Assembly: GCF_905475395.1 (NCBI RefSeq)
Contig: NC_058342.1
Location: 14,976,640-15,040,639 of the forward strand
Source of the DNA: Chrysoperla carnea
Lineage: Eukaryota; Arthropoda; Insecta; Neuroptera; Chrysopidae
Length of the DNA stretch: 64,000 nucleotides
Reading direction: 5' to 3'
The notes below the pieces were generated by a model that made no database searches, was not told the origin of the DNA, and saw only the letters and a program-made list of their open reading frames with translations. The position numbers and the translations under genes are program-made. Below are positions 36,101 to 46,900 of the stretch, in pieces. The first letter of the stretch is position 1. Each line of letters begins with the position of its first letter.

Positions 36101-37552
36101 TATATTTATATGTTGTTTGCAATGTAAAGGCAATGTTAAATTCAAGTTTTCGAACCCGGGAAACGATCGGATCATGCCGAAAAATAAGTAAAACCTCAAA
36201 AATTATGACTTTATTTCAGTTTATGCCGATTTGAACCTGGAAGGTTTGTTTTTTCATCAAAAACTGTAGTATTTATGTTTAAAGCAGATTAAATTTGCAA
36301 CAATTTAAAATAAGACCGGCTTTTATAGGACCGATAATTTTGGAGATACAGCTTTTCAAAGTTTGTCTATTTTGTGAAGTTACACGATCTACGCAAAATT
36401 GCATCTTGTAAACCATTAGAGATAGAACAACAGTTTAAATGTAAAAAATGTTTGTTATAAAAAAATTAACAACTTTGGTTTGGAACATTTTTTCGTAAAT
36501 ATCACAGTTTTTCGAAAATTGTCGAAAAATTAGTTTCCAGAATTATTTTTATGTTTGTTTTTTCTAGAATGTTTCAAAAGGCTTTTAGTTGAAGCTACCT
36601 GAAAATTTTCAACTCCCTATGTTATATAGTTTTGGAGAAAATTGACACCAAATTTTGTCCTAATTTGCGCCGTCACGGTTTCGTAAACATTGGTGTTTAC
36701 GAAAAAATGTTTCAAACAAAAATTGTTTATTTTATAAGGAAAATTTTTTTCATTTAAACTTTTGTTCTATCTCTAACGGTTTAAAAGATAAAATTTTGCG
36801 ATAAATCGTATAACTTGAAAAAATAGACAAACTTTGAAAAGCTGTATCTCCGAAACTATAGACCATCGATCCTATAATAATCGGCATGATCTCAAATTGT
36901 TCCAAATTTAACCTTCTTTAAAAATAAATACTACAGTTTTTATGAAAAACCTGCCCCTCTAGATCAAAACCGGCAAAAATTAAAATAAGGTCAAAATTTC
37001 CGAGGTTTTTCTTATTTTTCGGCGATTCGGTCGTTTCCCGATGTCGAAAATTTGGATTTATTATTACCTTTACATTGCAAATAACATATTTAAAAAAAAT
37101 GATTTGATTAATTAACTCCTACGGCTATAAAACATAATTTTGCAATACTCTGTATTAATAGAAAACAGATTAAATATTTGAAGTCAGTGGCGGAACTAAG
37201 AAAATTGGAAAATTTTTATTCAAAATCAAACTATATTATTTAAAAAAAGGACTAATAAGATCAAAGGACTAATAAAGCAATGCGTATTCCTAGTTACACC
37301 ATTGGTAAAACTAAAAAAGGTTTTAATATTGAAAATAAACTACTTGCAATGTGATAGACGATAAATTAATGCCCAAACTAAAAATCCAATAACAGAAACA
37401 AGTGTTTTTTCTAAAACAGGAAAAGCACAATTATTTAAGGAACTTAGAAAACTTTGATGTTCGATTAAATGATTAATATTTGGATCCTCATCGTAATATT
37501 CCATGTCCGGATCCGTTTCATAAACGTATAAATTTTCATCAAAATTATCCAT
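26769..37552 (-). CDS. por: Porcupine, MBOAT protein-serine O-palmitoleoyltransferase (5 exons, complete)
   Basis: Exons in transcript order: 37552-37348, 34231-34027, 32838-32625, 30738-30435, 27199-26769; 1359 nt, 452 residues plus stop. Family role: ER-membrane enzyme that attaches palmitoleate to a conserved serine of Wnt ligands, needed for their secretion. Seen: acidic N-terminus (about 1-26) as in fly porcupine, many hydrophobic spans, WRQISSIQMIMVMK and FGPWMSFQEY in the middle, the active-site block HWNIPMHRW (Asn300) and SALHGF (His335), 35 residues apart, then LHGF-distal TMs with YIEYMLRSK and AILHLAYLG, and the C-terminal W-x-x-x-G-x-x-S-H motif. Length agrees with known porcupines (about 450-525). 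Introns 1.2-3.2 kb are full of repeats. Intron 1 requires a GC-AG donor for frame. Confidence 0.93.
27232..28169. repeat. Foldback family F1, copy 3, in porcupine intron 4
   Basis: Arms of about 450 bp around a short centre near 27705. Left GGACCTTGCATGAAATCAGG, right CTGATTTGATGCAAGGTCC; inner TTTGGTTTGGAACATTTTTT / AAAAAATGTTCCAAACCAAA. Begins about 31 bp upstream, in transcript sense, of the last-exon acceptor. Confidence 0.85.
28760..30095. repeat. Composite foldback in porcupine intron 4
   Basis: Outer arms: ACAAATTTTTGATTAGCGTG and CATTCTTTGATTGGCGT on the left; ACGCCAATCAAAGAATGTTT and CACGCCAATCAAAAATTTGT on the right. The left interior (28900-29280) matches half of the foldback at 47771-49098. 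A separate palindrome with TTTTCATATTCTACCTGC words lies at about 29700-29885. Confidence 0.7.
30435..30738 (-). CDS. por: porcupine exon 4: catalytic Asn region
   Basis: Acceptor TTTCTTAACAG at 30739 and donor CACT|GTAAGT. Encodes residues 209-309: a TM, then YRDAFLFRTSHYFISHLSKA, EFPKSLSQVVVHWNIPMHRW and LKH. Asn300 in HWNIPM is the MBOAT active-site Asn. Confidence 0.95.
30817..31608. repeat. Near-perfect 0.8-kb palindrome in porcupine intron 3
   Basis: CCTCAAAATCTCAAGAAAAC at the left inverts to GATTTTCTTGAGATTTTGAG at the right. ACTCAATTCCTTCATT, TTATGATCATAAGTTAC, TACGAGCTGTTGAAATTTTT and the poly(A)/GAGCC blocks continue the pairing to the centre near 31210. Confidence 0.85.
31860..32130 (-). 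repeat. Satellite-related monomers in porcupine intron 3
   Basis: GGGTGCTTGCAAGTTGACAC and two copies of AAATCCTTAAAAACAAC / AAAGCCTTAAAAACAAC are inverted matches to the tandem array at 63620-64000. Open frames here on both strands are products of the low-complexity repeat. Confidence 0.6.
32625..32838 (-). CDS. por: porcupine exon 3: central MBOAT region
   Basis: Acceptor CTATTTCAG at 32839 and donor TCATTG|GTAAGT. Encodes residues 138-208 with WRQISSIQMIMVMKTVSIAF, then PPFLHYFGYIY and FGPWMSFQEY, which are conserved in porcupine and in MBOAT enzymes generally. Confidence 0.94.
33000..33380 (-). pseudogene. Non-LTR retrotransposon RNase H/zinc-knuckle fragment in porcupine intron 2
   Basis: The minus strand reads KLTRAQLKRVVGLLTGHCRL, then HNMEISYDPICTEDDEIFIH. 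The LTGHC and H-N-M-x-I-S motifs followed by a degraded Cys-x2-Cys...H knuckle are the RNase H C-terminus of I/Jockey-type LINEs. Indels have removed part of the knuckle, and an upstream stop closes the frame. Confidence 0.75.
33549..33975. repeat. Inverted repeat plus direct copy, porcupine intron 2
   Basis: GTGAAACTTTTTCAAACCAC (about 33577) inverts to GTGCGGTTTGAAAAAGTTTC (about 33932). A direct third copy is at about 33737 (GTGAAACTTTTTCTAACCGC). Confidence 0.6.
34027..34231 (-). CDS. por: porcupine exon 2: TM2-TM3
   Basis: Acceptor TTTTTACAG at 34232 and donor TTATG|GTAAGT. Encodes residues 70-136, beginning VLPNRWTHVVSCICGFGTLY, with two hydrophobic stretches matching the early membrane helices of porcupine. 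Two bases TG carry over to give Cys137. Confidence 0.85.
34880..35255 (+). pseudogene. Mariner (cecropia-like) transposase fragment, internally deleted
   Basis: The 5' leader (GACAGCTGTCG...ATCATTTTGAGTGAAG) is fused straight to the C-terminal third of the transposase. LFHQDNAN keeps the second catalytic Asp, HPPYSLDLTPSDFFLFSDLK keeps the third Asp of the D,D34D signature, and LAGKRF follows. After a one-base shift the frame continues SYYKSDIEKLYDRYNRCIAL. The N-terminal DNA-binding domain and first Asp are absent. Lies in porcupine intron 1. Confidence 0.85.
35265..35640 (+). repeat. Dispersed P repeat, copy 4
   Basis: Full-length 3' half with GTAAACAGTGATGTTTACAA, CCGGAAATGGACTAATTAGG and the short frame from 35519 (IFLSVTNLGLNLVYLAYYIY). 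Adjoins the mariner fragment. Confidence 0.8.
36050..37112. repeat. Foldback family F1, copy 4, in porcupine intron 1
   Basis: Left CCTTGCACCAAATCAGA and arms as in the other F1 copies (AACTTTGGTTTGGAACATTT / AAATGTTTCAAACAAAAATT). The right terminus is eroded (AATGATTTGATTAATT). Its right edge is about 235 bp from exon 1. Confidence 0.75.
37348..37552 (-). CDS. por: porcupine exon 1: acidic N-terminus and TM1
   Basis: ATG at 37552 in context AAAAATGG, just after a TTTTTTAG that could be an acceptor from a 5' UTR exon. It encodes residues 1-68: acidic/Tyr-rich head, SFLSSLNNCAFPVLEK and a TM segment VSVIGFLVWALIY. The GT donor (CAA|GTAGTT) would leave a frame conflict with exon 2. The overlapping GC donor T|GCAAGT, perfect for the GC-AG class, restores the frame (T + AT gives Tyr69), so the exon is ended at 37348. 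Confidence 0.82.
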
Positions 37553-39399
37553 TTTTCTAAAAAATATACAAAAAAAAAAATTTAAGTATTCAACCCAAAA
37601 AAGGGTAACAGCGTGGCGATCGAATTGTACTTCCCCTTATAAAAATTCCCTTACTGTTTTTGTATCATAATTTGAAAAAAAAAAAAAAAAAACTTCGAAA
37701 AATAAAGAAATATCATTTTGCGTCATATCCTGATAAAATTTATTAAGATAAATTAAACCCAAATATGATATTTTTGTGTTAAAATTAGTGCAGAATATAT
37801 AAATTCCAAGATACTGATGAAGAAACAGATTTGCGAAATTCAATTATAAGAGACTCGGGATATTTTATAATTTTTTCTAACCCACATTGAAATTTCCTAA
37901 CTTAAAAGAATATCAAAATCCGCTGACTTTTCTAGGTTTTCCAGATCGATTGCCACTCTGGTAAAATATGTTAAAAATTTACCTTTACATTGAACTGAGT
38001 CATTTAATTAGGAAAATAAACAAACCGGCTTTTAAGAATTTTTAGGTTAAAATTTTTACTAACGTTTTTAAATCTAATACGAAATTAGAAATATATTATT
38101 TTTTGTAAGTAATCATATTTAAGTTTTATTTTTAGTTTTTATTGGAAATAACTAAGAACATTTTAGTCAAAAATCTAAGTTATAAAATTGGGTTAAGTGT
38201 TTATTATTTTCAAATTGGTTTATTATTTTTTTTTTTTGTATGTATTTAGAATAAAAATTGTTTTAAATTTTTAATTGTGCGTTGAATTAATTGTTAATTT
38301 CAATTTTCTTCTTTTTGTATTCTTAAAAAATGCATAAATTTATTGAAAATTAACTTTTTAGTAAGAAAAAAAATTGTCAAAACTAAAAACATTTAGGTCG
38401 ATAATACAGATTTATTATATGTCATTATCCGTATATTCTATATTTGGTTTGAATCTCTGTTGAAATTGAAAAATAAAAACGTTGCAGTTTTTCACGAGTT
38501 TATTATAACAGGATGGTTTTATTGTATTTACATCCCCTTAATATTAAAAGGATTATATATAAGGAGTTGAAGTAGATCAAGGATATCAAGTTTCAAGCCT
38601 CTCTTTCGGCCCTTTATTTTTAGTTTGTTTCATTGCCTACTAATACTGAATAGAACGTTTGGTTTAATGGGAAAAGCACGTAAATCTGTTTTATTTTACG
38701 ATTGAACTATAAGTTTCTCTGATATCGACTGAAATTGCTCCGGGTTATCGCACTTTATATAAAATTTTGAGCGAGAATTCAAATTTAGATGCCTAATCGT
38801 CAAATGGATCTGTTTTTTTTTGCATTTTCTGGGTTAAATTTATTCTAGAAAATAATTTGTATCCAATTCGGAGATATAATAATTGTTCTTATTTTCTTAG
38901 AGAGATGGTGCCAACCTTAGAAAATCAAGAAAACCATCCAAAAAAAGTTTGTTCCGGATTTCGAAAATCAGGTTCATTTAACGATTGGATGAATTGATTT
39001 TGAGATGTCGCCTAAAATTTTGTGTGATATAATTGTATTTCGGTCTTCGGAGCGGTTCTTTAGATATTGAAAAAATACTCATAATTTAGTACCTACACTC
39101 AAAGATGTTACAGATTAAGAAAAAGGTAATAAACCGCCCACTTTTTGCTAAATTCTGGTGGAATGTGTTTCTTAGGTTTCAAATATCATTCGTAAATCAT
39201 GAGTTAGTTACGACAATATTTGTATTTGTTAATAAACAATAAATTGTTAATTAAATGAAACGGTTCATATAAAATTTAACTGAAAAAATTAATAAATAGC
39301 TGCAACTTGTATTACGCATATGTTATACATGTATAAGATTAGTAGAAAATCTAAAAAAATTTTGCCAATAAAAGCTTAACTTTGTTTGTACAGTCTATA
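37553..39399. other. Intergenic / porcupine promoter-side region, no gene recognised
   Basis: AT-rich, between the pHCl-1-like stop and porcupine exon 1. Any porcupine promoter or 5' UTR exon should lie here or further upstream, but no core promoter could be chosen with confidence. Confidence 0.4.
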
Positions 39400-40600
39400 T
39401 ATATATAAATATATATCAAAGCATATTAATTTTAGTCCCAAGTCAAAATTTTGGTATAGGCGTTCATAAAATCACCAAATTAGTCCATTTACGATTGTCC
39501 GTTTGCCCGTTATTCCGTCCGTTTATCCGTCATTCCGTCAAGATGTAATTTTTATAGCGTGCTCAGGATGTAAAAACTAAGTATGAGTTCGTAAATGAAC
39601 AACATAGGTCAAATGAGTCTTGAGTCCGTGGGACCCATTTTTAAACTGTTAGAGATAGAACAAAAGTTTAAATGTATGAATGTTAATTAAATGTTATAAA
39701 AAAATAAACAACTTTTATTTGAAACGTTTTTTCGTAAACATCATTGTTTACCCGCTAGGGTGAAATTTAGGACAAAACTTTTGTGTTCTTTTCTCCAAAA
39801 CTATAAATAGTCCAGGAGGAATCGGCGGAGAGTACCGAAAACTATTCCACCTCAATTTTTTTATGCGATCCTCTTCAAATTGCCCTCCTAATGATATAAA
39901 TGCGTGTTGCCATGGCGCAACCCGGTGCCATATTGTTTAAACCGAAATTGTTTAAACAATTGCAAGGAATTGTTATTTTTCAACCGGACAAATTTTTTTT
40001 ATATTCTTTATTGAAATACCAATAAAAAAGGTCCTATGACTTTTCACGATAAAGTTAATATTTTTAAAGATATGAATTTTTAAAGGTTCGAAAAATCTCA
40101 AATTTGGGTACTTTCGACCCATGAAAAATATATTTAAAAAAAACATAATGTCTAAGTAATATCATACAAAAGATAGTTAATAATATTGTTAATAGAGATT
40201 TAAAAAAATTTCATTGTTTATATCTTTTTTTTAATTGTTAATTTCGCGCCATGGCAACATGCATTTATATCATTAGGAGGGCAATTTGAAGAGGATCGCA
40301 TAAAAAAATTGAGGTGGAATAGTTTTCGGTACTCATGCGCCGATTCCTCCTGGACTAAAAAGATAGGGAATTGAAAATTTGCAGGTAACTGGCAGCTTCA
40401 ACTAGTGATCTTGTGAAATATTTTCGATAAACGAAAAAATTCTAGAAAACATTTGGCGCTCGATAGAGTACTTGTGTTATTTTTTTAAACTCTTCAGATT
40501 TAGAAAAAATTATGCAAGCACTGACATTCAAAACTTTCTATACAGGGTATTTCAGGAATTAACACTTTCAATTGTTTGTTTTCACTTGTTTTTATTATTT
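39400..40600 (-). repeat. Dispersed P repeat, copy 5, split by a foldback insertion
   Basis: P modules in reverse order run from 39400 to 39809 and resume at 40356 with AAGATAGGGAATTGAAAATT to the TTAACACTTTCAATTGTTTG head. Comparison with copy 7 (51785-51850), where these parts are contiguous, shows the insertion point. Confidence 0.75.
39810..40355. mobile_element. TA-flanked foldback element GTCCAGGAGGAATCGGCG, 546 bp
   Basis: Starts GTCCAGGAGGAATCGGCG and ends CGCCGATTCCTCCTGGAC, with TA on both sides. Arms of about 100 bp (TACCGAAAACTATTCCACCT / AGGTGGAATAGTTTTCGGTA) are almost perfect. The TA duplication suggests mobilisation by a Tc1/mariner-type transposase (inference). Confidence 0.85.
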
Positions 40601-40834
40601 TTATAGATAAAATTAAAATATACATAAAAAAATTGTAACAATTAATATAGAACACATATTGGAATTTAAGATCACGAGCAAAATCTTTGAAACGTAAGTC
40701 GAAATTATTTTAGTCCATGCAATGATGAGCACATTTCAATCGATTTTACTCCCTAATGAAATATTTTTCCAACTAAAAATTGAATCTAAAATTGATCTAA
40801 TAAAAAAATTTAATGGCAGTGAAAAAATATTTTT

Positions 40835-40990
40835 TCACGTTAAAAATGTACACCAATATACTATATTTAAAATGAAAAATGAAAATGGAAAGAAAAATCT
40901 AGACATTTTATCAATGTAAACAGCAATTTCACGTCCATTACAGAATGTTTCGTATTGTGGTAATACTAATGATGGTCTAGGCTCCACATC
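40835..40990 (-). CDS. pHCl-1: pHCl-1-like exon 7: end of cytoplasmic loop, TM4 and stop
   Basis: Acceptor GATTCTAG at 40991, phase 0, exactly matching the phase-0 end of exon 6. It encodes residues 362-412: short loop DVEPRPSLVLPQYETFCNGR, then IDKMSRFFFPFSFFILNIVY, WCTFLT and TGA. The very short M3-M4 loop and the near-terminal TM4 are features of this channel group. No convincing poly(A) signal could be chosen in the AT-rich 3' flank. Confidence 0.93.
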   Translation of the reverse strand, partial: DVEPRPSLVLPQYETFCNGREIAVYIDKMSRFFFPFSFFILNIVYWCTFLT

Positions 40991-43900
40991 CTAGAATCAG
41001 ATAAAATCACTTTTTAGAATATGATCAGTTCTTTATCATCCTCCATATTGCATTAAATAAAGCACAAAGTGTGAAATTAGGCAAGTGAAATTAAGCTATA
41101 AAATGTTCTCAATCGAGTCGGTTCGATTGTTTAGGGGCTACGACGCCACTGAGAAACACACAGACGCACACAAACACTTTAAACTTATAACCCTCCTTCT
41201 GAAATCAATATCAAAGTGATGGTCGAGGACATCAGATGAAATGAAAGGGATACTTAGAGAGCTATCATTTTTTGGGACAAATTTTTGGAAAAATTTAATT
41301 GAAATGGAAATATTTGAGTTGACTTATTTCTTTTGAATTACTTAATTATTTTACCATTTCACTTTTCGAAATGAATGGAGCCAGGTTTGTCTCACCATTC
41401 ATTTCCATAGTAATTATTTATATGTTAAAATTATATGCCATGCCTTTTCCAAACTGAATCAATTTTGAAGATCATCGCCAATTTTGTAGTCTTTTCGGCT
41501 ACGGAATACTAATCTCGACTTGAAACATATCTAAGAACACTTTCCGTTAAATTACCTTTCAAATGAAACCAAAATAATTAAAATCGGTCACCCGTTTAGG
41601 CGCTACGATGCCACAAACACAGAGACACACACACATAGCGGTCAAACTTATAACACCCTTTTTTTTGGTTCGGGGGATAAAAAAGGATTATGCATGATAC
41701 TTATATATTGTAACGAGTCTGGTATAGTGGGTGGCTTTGGAAAGGTCTATTCTAGAAAAATATATAACTATTTATCAAGAGCGTCGCCAGCCGATGGCAA
41801 ATAGGGGGGCAAGTTGATTTATGGAGAATGGGAAAAGTATGAATTCTAGGTATGTTCAATTTATTTTTTATTCCTAAATTAGACTTATAAAATTTATATA
41901 TTAAATTTTTGGTTAATTTATCTGAAAACGGGTGTGGAAATAGAGTTGAATTTTGGGGTTTAGACACTGGAGTTCGGATTTGTAGTGGTGGAAATCGTTT
42001 CCCAAAAAATTTATTTTTCTGCTACTTCTTTTTTCCCGTTTCTTTTCCTAAAAACTTATTTCAAAGTATATTAAGTTTAGTAACAAGTTTGTAACGCTTA
42101 GATATATTGATGTTAGAAACAAAAATGTGATATAGGTCTTCGTAAAATTAACCTAATTAGTCCATTTCCGTTTGTATGTTCATCAACACAGTAACTCATG
42201 AACGAAAAGAGATATCGAGCAGAAAATTTATATCGTGCTCAGGACATAAAAACTGAGTATAAGTTCAAAAGTCAATTTGGTCTTCGATCCGTGGAACCCA
42301 TCTTATAAACCATAAGAGATAGAAAAAGTGTCAGTGTAAAACATGTTTCTTATAAAAAGTTTAACTTTTGTTTGAACTATTTTTCGTAAATAACTTTGTT
42401 TTCCCTTGAGGGTTCAAATAAGGGCAAAAATTGAGTCTCCTTTTTCTCAAAAACTATAAAAGATGGTGAGTTGAACAATTGTAGGTAGCTTCATTGATTC
42501 TTATTTCATACTAGACCCAATCGATAATATTAAAAGGGTTAAATGGGTCAACTTTTGGGAGAAAATTTTTTGTTTAAAAATTCGTGGGTGCTTTAAACCA
42601 TTTTTGTGAATCTCGAGATTAGGGCAGCTGCCCCTATCTACCCCTTTGGCGACGCCCATGCTATATTTGGAAAAGTGCAATTGTAGATGTAATATGAATA
42701 TAACAGTCTTAGCAGATATTTTGTAAATTGATTTTGCGGAAAAATTAAATGTAATGTAAACAGTAAAATATATCATAGTTTCAAAAAAATTCACCCAGTG
42801 GTGTTTTTAATTATATCGACTCTTCGGAATATCTTTACAATATAAAAGCTTCGATCAAACTGGATGATCGATGAGTAAATTCATAGTTTCCATGGACCCA
42901 ATTCTCTAATAATTTGAATTATTGAGATATGGATAATCAATGTTAGAACAGGAAGTAAAATACGCGCAAAGCATCGCCTGAGATGAAAAGCATCTGAAAA
43001 ACTTTTCTTATCTGTTTTGTAGGACAAATATTGTAAATTAATTTTGTGGAATAATTAAATTTAATGTAAACATTAAGATATATCAAAGTTTCAAAGAATC
43101 CATTCAGTTAAATTATATCGAACCTAGGGAAAATCGTTACAATATAATAGCTTTCGGTCAAACTGAATGATCGCTGAGTAGATCAATGATTTCCATGGAC
43201 CCAAAGCTATTTTGTGGCATTGCTGAACAGGATTTGCAATGAAGATGCGTTTCCAAATGCCTAACAAGTGCTTCGCGTTCTGGCAGTTTTACCTGTATCA
43301 ATAGCGACGAATTAACTTTTCTTTTCAACTTTGCGTTGTCTCAAAACATACTTTAGATCGACAATGACTTCCCCCCTTGGATGATTCCCGCTCATGAGCC
43401 TGCATTCGTTTGTCACGCAGCGGAATATCTCTCCTGTTCAATTGTGTTCTACAGCTCGAAATTTACTATGCAAAATTGAAAAATCTACTGAATCATAAGA
43501 AGGACCTAGACTGCATAACCACTGAAGTTGTTGCAACAAACTGTCCTGTCGAGATGAATATGGGGGGTCATAAATGACAACTTCTAGGGGGAATATGACG
43601 AGAAAGAATAATCTACTGTGTCACTGTCCGTCTACCCGATAGTGGAAAATAGTATAAAATCGTGGTTTGTTAATGCAATGGAAGGGGTGGCGAAAATGAA
43701 CTTTGGGAAAAAATGAGCTTTAAAAGTTTGAAATTCTTCAAGTATCAAGTATGAGTTTTTCAGATATCTTCAATGAATTTTGATACTATCGACCGAGATC
43801 TAGGTCCAAACGAATCCTTCAGTGGCTTAACGCTAACCTAACCTACATTCCATTGTAAGAGATTTCGAATATTTAGGATTTTGTACCCATGGAGACTCAT

Positions 43901-46900
43901 GATCTGTGAGAATCTTTAGTTTTAAAAAACTTAAAGCGATAACGATTTTCTATAAATATTATGCGAGGTCGTTTGTATTCACCTTGTACTCATCTAGATC
44001 CGATGGTATATCATCATCCGAATATCCTTTCATAGCTTTGGTTGCAACTGGTCCCATATAATTATTAACCACCGCAAATTCCATTAACGATAGAAATACA
44101 AAAACGGAACAACTTGACATCCATACATCAATCGCTTTTACGTATGATACCGGTGGTAGAGATTGCTGTGATTGCGTATTTTGTGTTGCCAATGTTAACA
44201 ATGACGTTACACCAAGTGTGACACGCGCTGGTATTGCTTCAGGTTTTATCCAAAATGATATCCATGACATAACGACAATTAACGCTGATGGAATATACGT
44301 ATGGAATAAGTGATAGCCAAGCCGACGGCGTAGATTAAAAACAATTGCTAAACACGTAAAATTACCTGGAAGAAAAAAAAATTCAGTCAAACATATCTTT
44401 TTAAAGTACGGCTTTTGTTTCACTAAAATGAGTAAAAAAAAATGTTGCATTGATTTATCAATAGTCAAATATATGCTAGTGATGTGCCGGATCGGTAAAT
44501 TTGTAGATCCGCGGATACAATGTTTGCTATAACTCTGACTATATGTTTTTTTAGAATACAAATTTGAGCTACTTGTGTGGAGTCTCTCCAAAGAAGAACT
44601 CCACATTTAAGCCAGATATAAACGTAAACAAAGTACAGGTTGCTCATATTTTGCTTAGATTTTTTTCAAAAATTTTTAAACCTTGTTTTCTCAATATTTA
44701 GCAACAGTTTGTTTGCTGTGAATCAAGTTAATAATTTCTCAAGCAATAACTTAGTCGGAGCTATTTCATCATATCTATGTTGGCTTTTGTTTAGGACTGT
44801 TATGCCATCTGCATATAAAATGATATCGGAATTCTCCAAAAAAAAAGATGGAATATCGTTCACGTATATAAGAAATAGGAGGGACGACTTAGCGCTTTGG
44901 TAGTTGTTGCTTATTGGAACATATTGAGATCTATTTTAAAAATATGTTTTTAAAAGCGGGAGGGATTTTCCTCTTACACCATACCTTTCAAGTTTGTTTA
45001 GTAATATGGCATGGTCAACGCAGTCAAACAATTGATTATTAGTGTATCTTCTTTAAGTTCTAAAACGAGAAGTTTCTCAACTTTAAATTTTTAGTTTTTA
45101 AAAAAGACTTTCTTGACCCATACTCTCTTAGGACCTAGCAAATTATATATTTATAAATAAATATAAAATGAAATAGATACAAAAAGATACAGAGATGTAG
45201 TTCAAGAATGATTCTAACCACAAAATTCCAGTAAAACTCCACAACAAGATTTTGTCATTATTGCAGCATCTATAAGTTTGTACAAATTTGCGAATCTTTG
45301 AAGATTTTTAGACAACTTGTATCATTTTTTTGTAAAAATATCGCCTATATTAAAAATTATTTGGATAAAAAAACTTTCTAGATATACAAAATTTATAGTA
45401 CTTGTTGAGATTTTTAAGTTCACAGATATTTTAGAATGTTGATAAACAAAAAATTTTTTTACCATTGTTTTTCATTAAAGAGAATTGAAAAAAATACATT
45501 TGCACCAGTACTCGAAACCAGATCTCTTGGATTCATGCCAAGCGCATGATCCAATTTGGCAATACGAGCTCTAGATCCCAGAATGTAATTTTTCAACTTA
45601 TCGAATTTTTGTTTGATTATCAACAATTAACTTTATTATTATTTATGTTTTTTGTTTATTTGCTTCCAGGGCCCGATGAAGCTATTTAGCTGCTCCGTAC
45701 AAAAATAATTTCTAGCGCCCTTAACACTCGATATACAAAGTGTCTTTTTTAAATTAACATATGCTTGAAACTCGATAAATAAAGAGCGAGGAACGAAAAC
45801 GAAAAATATTAGTTTCAAAGGAACACATCTTATACCGGCATCGAATTCAATCTAAGTTTTCAGGTTCAATTTAAACTTCACTTTGATTCATAACTGACAA
45901 ACAATAGATTAACGCTTTTAATTAGAAAGTTGTTCTTTATAAATACGGAAACATTTTTTGTTTGAAACAATTTTTGGAAATTGAATAGTTTTAGCAGTAA
46001 TTGTTTGCAAATATCTAGCTTTTTGTACGTTTGTTCATTCAATTTCAACCAAAATGGTCTTTGTAGAAAAACAAACTACTTGTACTGTAGTTATTGGAAA
46101 TTTTTTTTCGAAGGGAGCCTACATTTCGCAGAAACAATTATACGAAATAACAATTTTGATATGAAAAAACAATTTTTCTAACAAAAAATGTTACTTTTTA
46201 AAAATGTTGTCGATTACCAATTATAGAGTAGAGTGAGCTTGAAAACCTAGGCCAAGTTTAATGTCTGCGTAAGATGTGCGCCTATAAAACCAACATTTTT
46301 CGCTTGAAGCATTTTTATCGATAAAAGCTATTTATCGAGTTTCAAGCATATGTCAACTTAAAAAAGCATCCTATATACAGGGTATATGTATTAAATGTAC
46401 AGTTTAACGATTCCAATGATTTTTTTTATAAATAATAATAAATTATTCCATACAATCCCAGTTTTCAAAATAGCCCTGGTTTTATTGTGTCTCGATTGTC
46501 GAGATTACTGTATATCATATTTTAAGGATTTGTCGCTCCGGGTGATTGATAATAATAAGACTCCATAAATCGTGTTCTAGGCTTCTATAGGGATTACACA
46601 ATTGTACAGGCTGTTCTATAACTGTGTGCAGAAATTTCGCTTCCTGATTAAGCTGAGAAAAAAAAGAAGAACATGTTCTTTACCAGATTTGGATCTGTAG
46701 GCTTATTTACGTGATAATTAACCTACTATTATATTAGTAAATTAATATTCATCAAAATAAAAGTCATCCAATAAAACACTACTTAAACAGAGGATGTCTT
46801 TTATCATAGGAAGGAGTGACCTAAATGCAAAATTACTACAAAAAAAACTCTATTTGGCTACTTATAATACTATAAAAACTAACCCACAAAAACCAAGTTT

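Noticed and set aside
37340..37552. Final TM4 exon of the channel gene
   Set aside because: First considered because of position and hydrophobic end, but the acidic N-terminus and LSSLNNC...TM pattern fit porcupine exon 1, and the true TM4 exon was found at 40835-40990.
43959..44606. 215-residue minus-strand frame as one exon
   Set aside because: Only the part up to the acceptor at 44366 is channel; the rest is intron and LINE-flanking sequence that happens to stay open.
44640..44903. 87-residue plus-strand open frame
   Set aside because: It is the antisense shadow of the reverse-transcriptase fragment read clearly on the minus strand.
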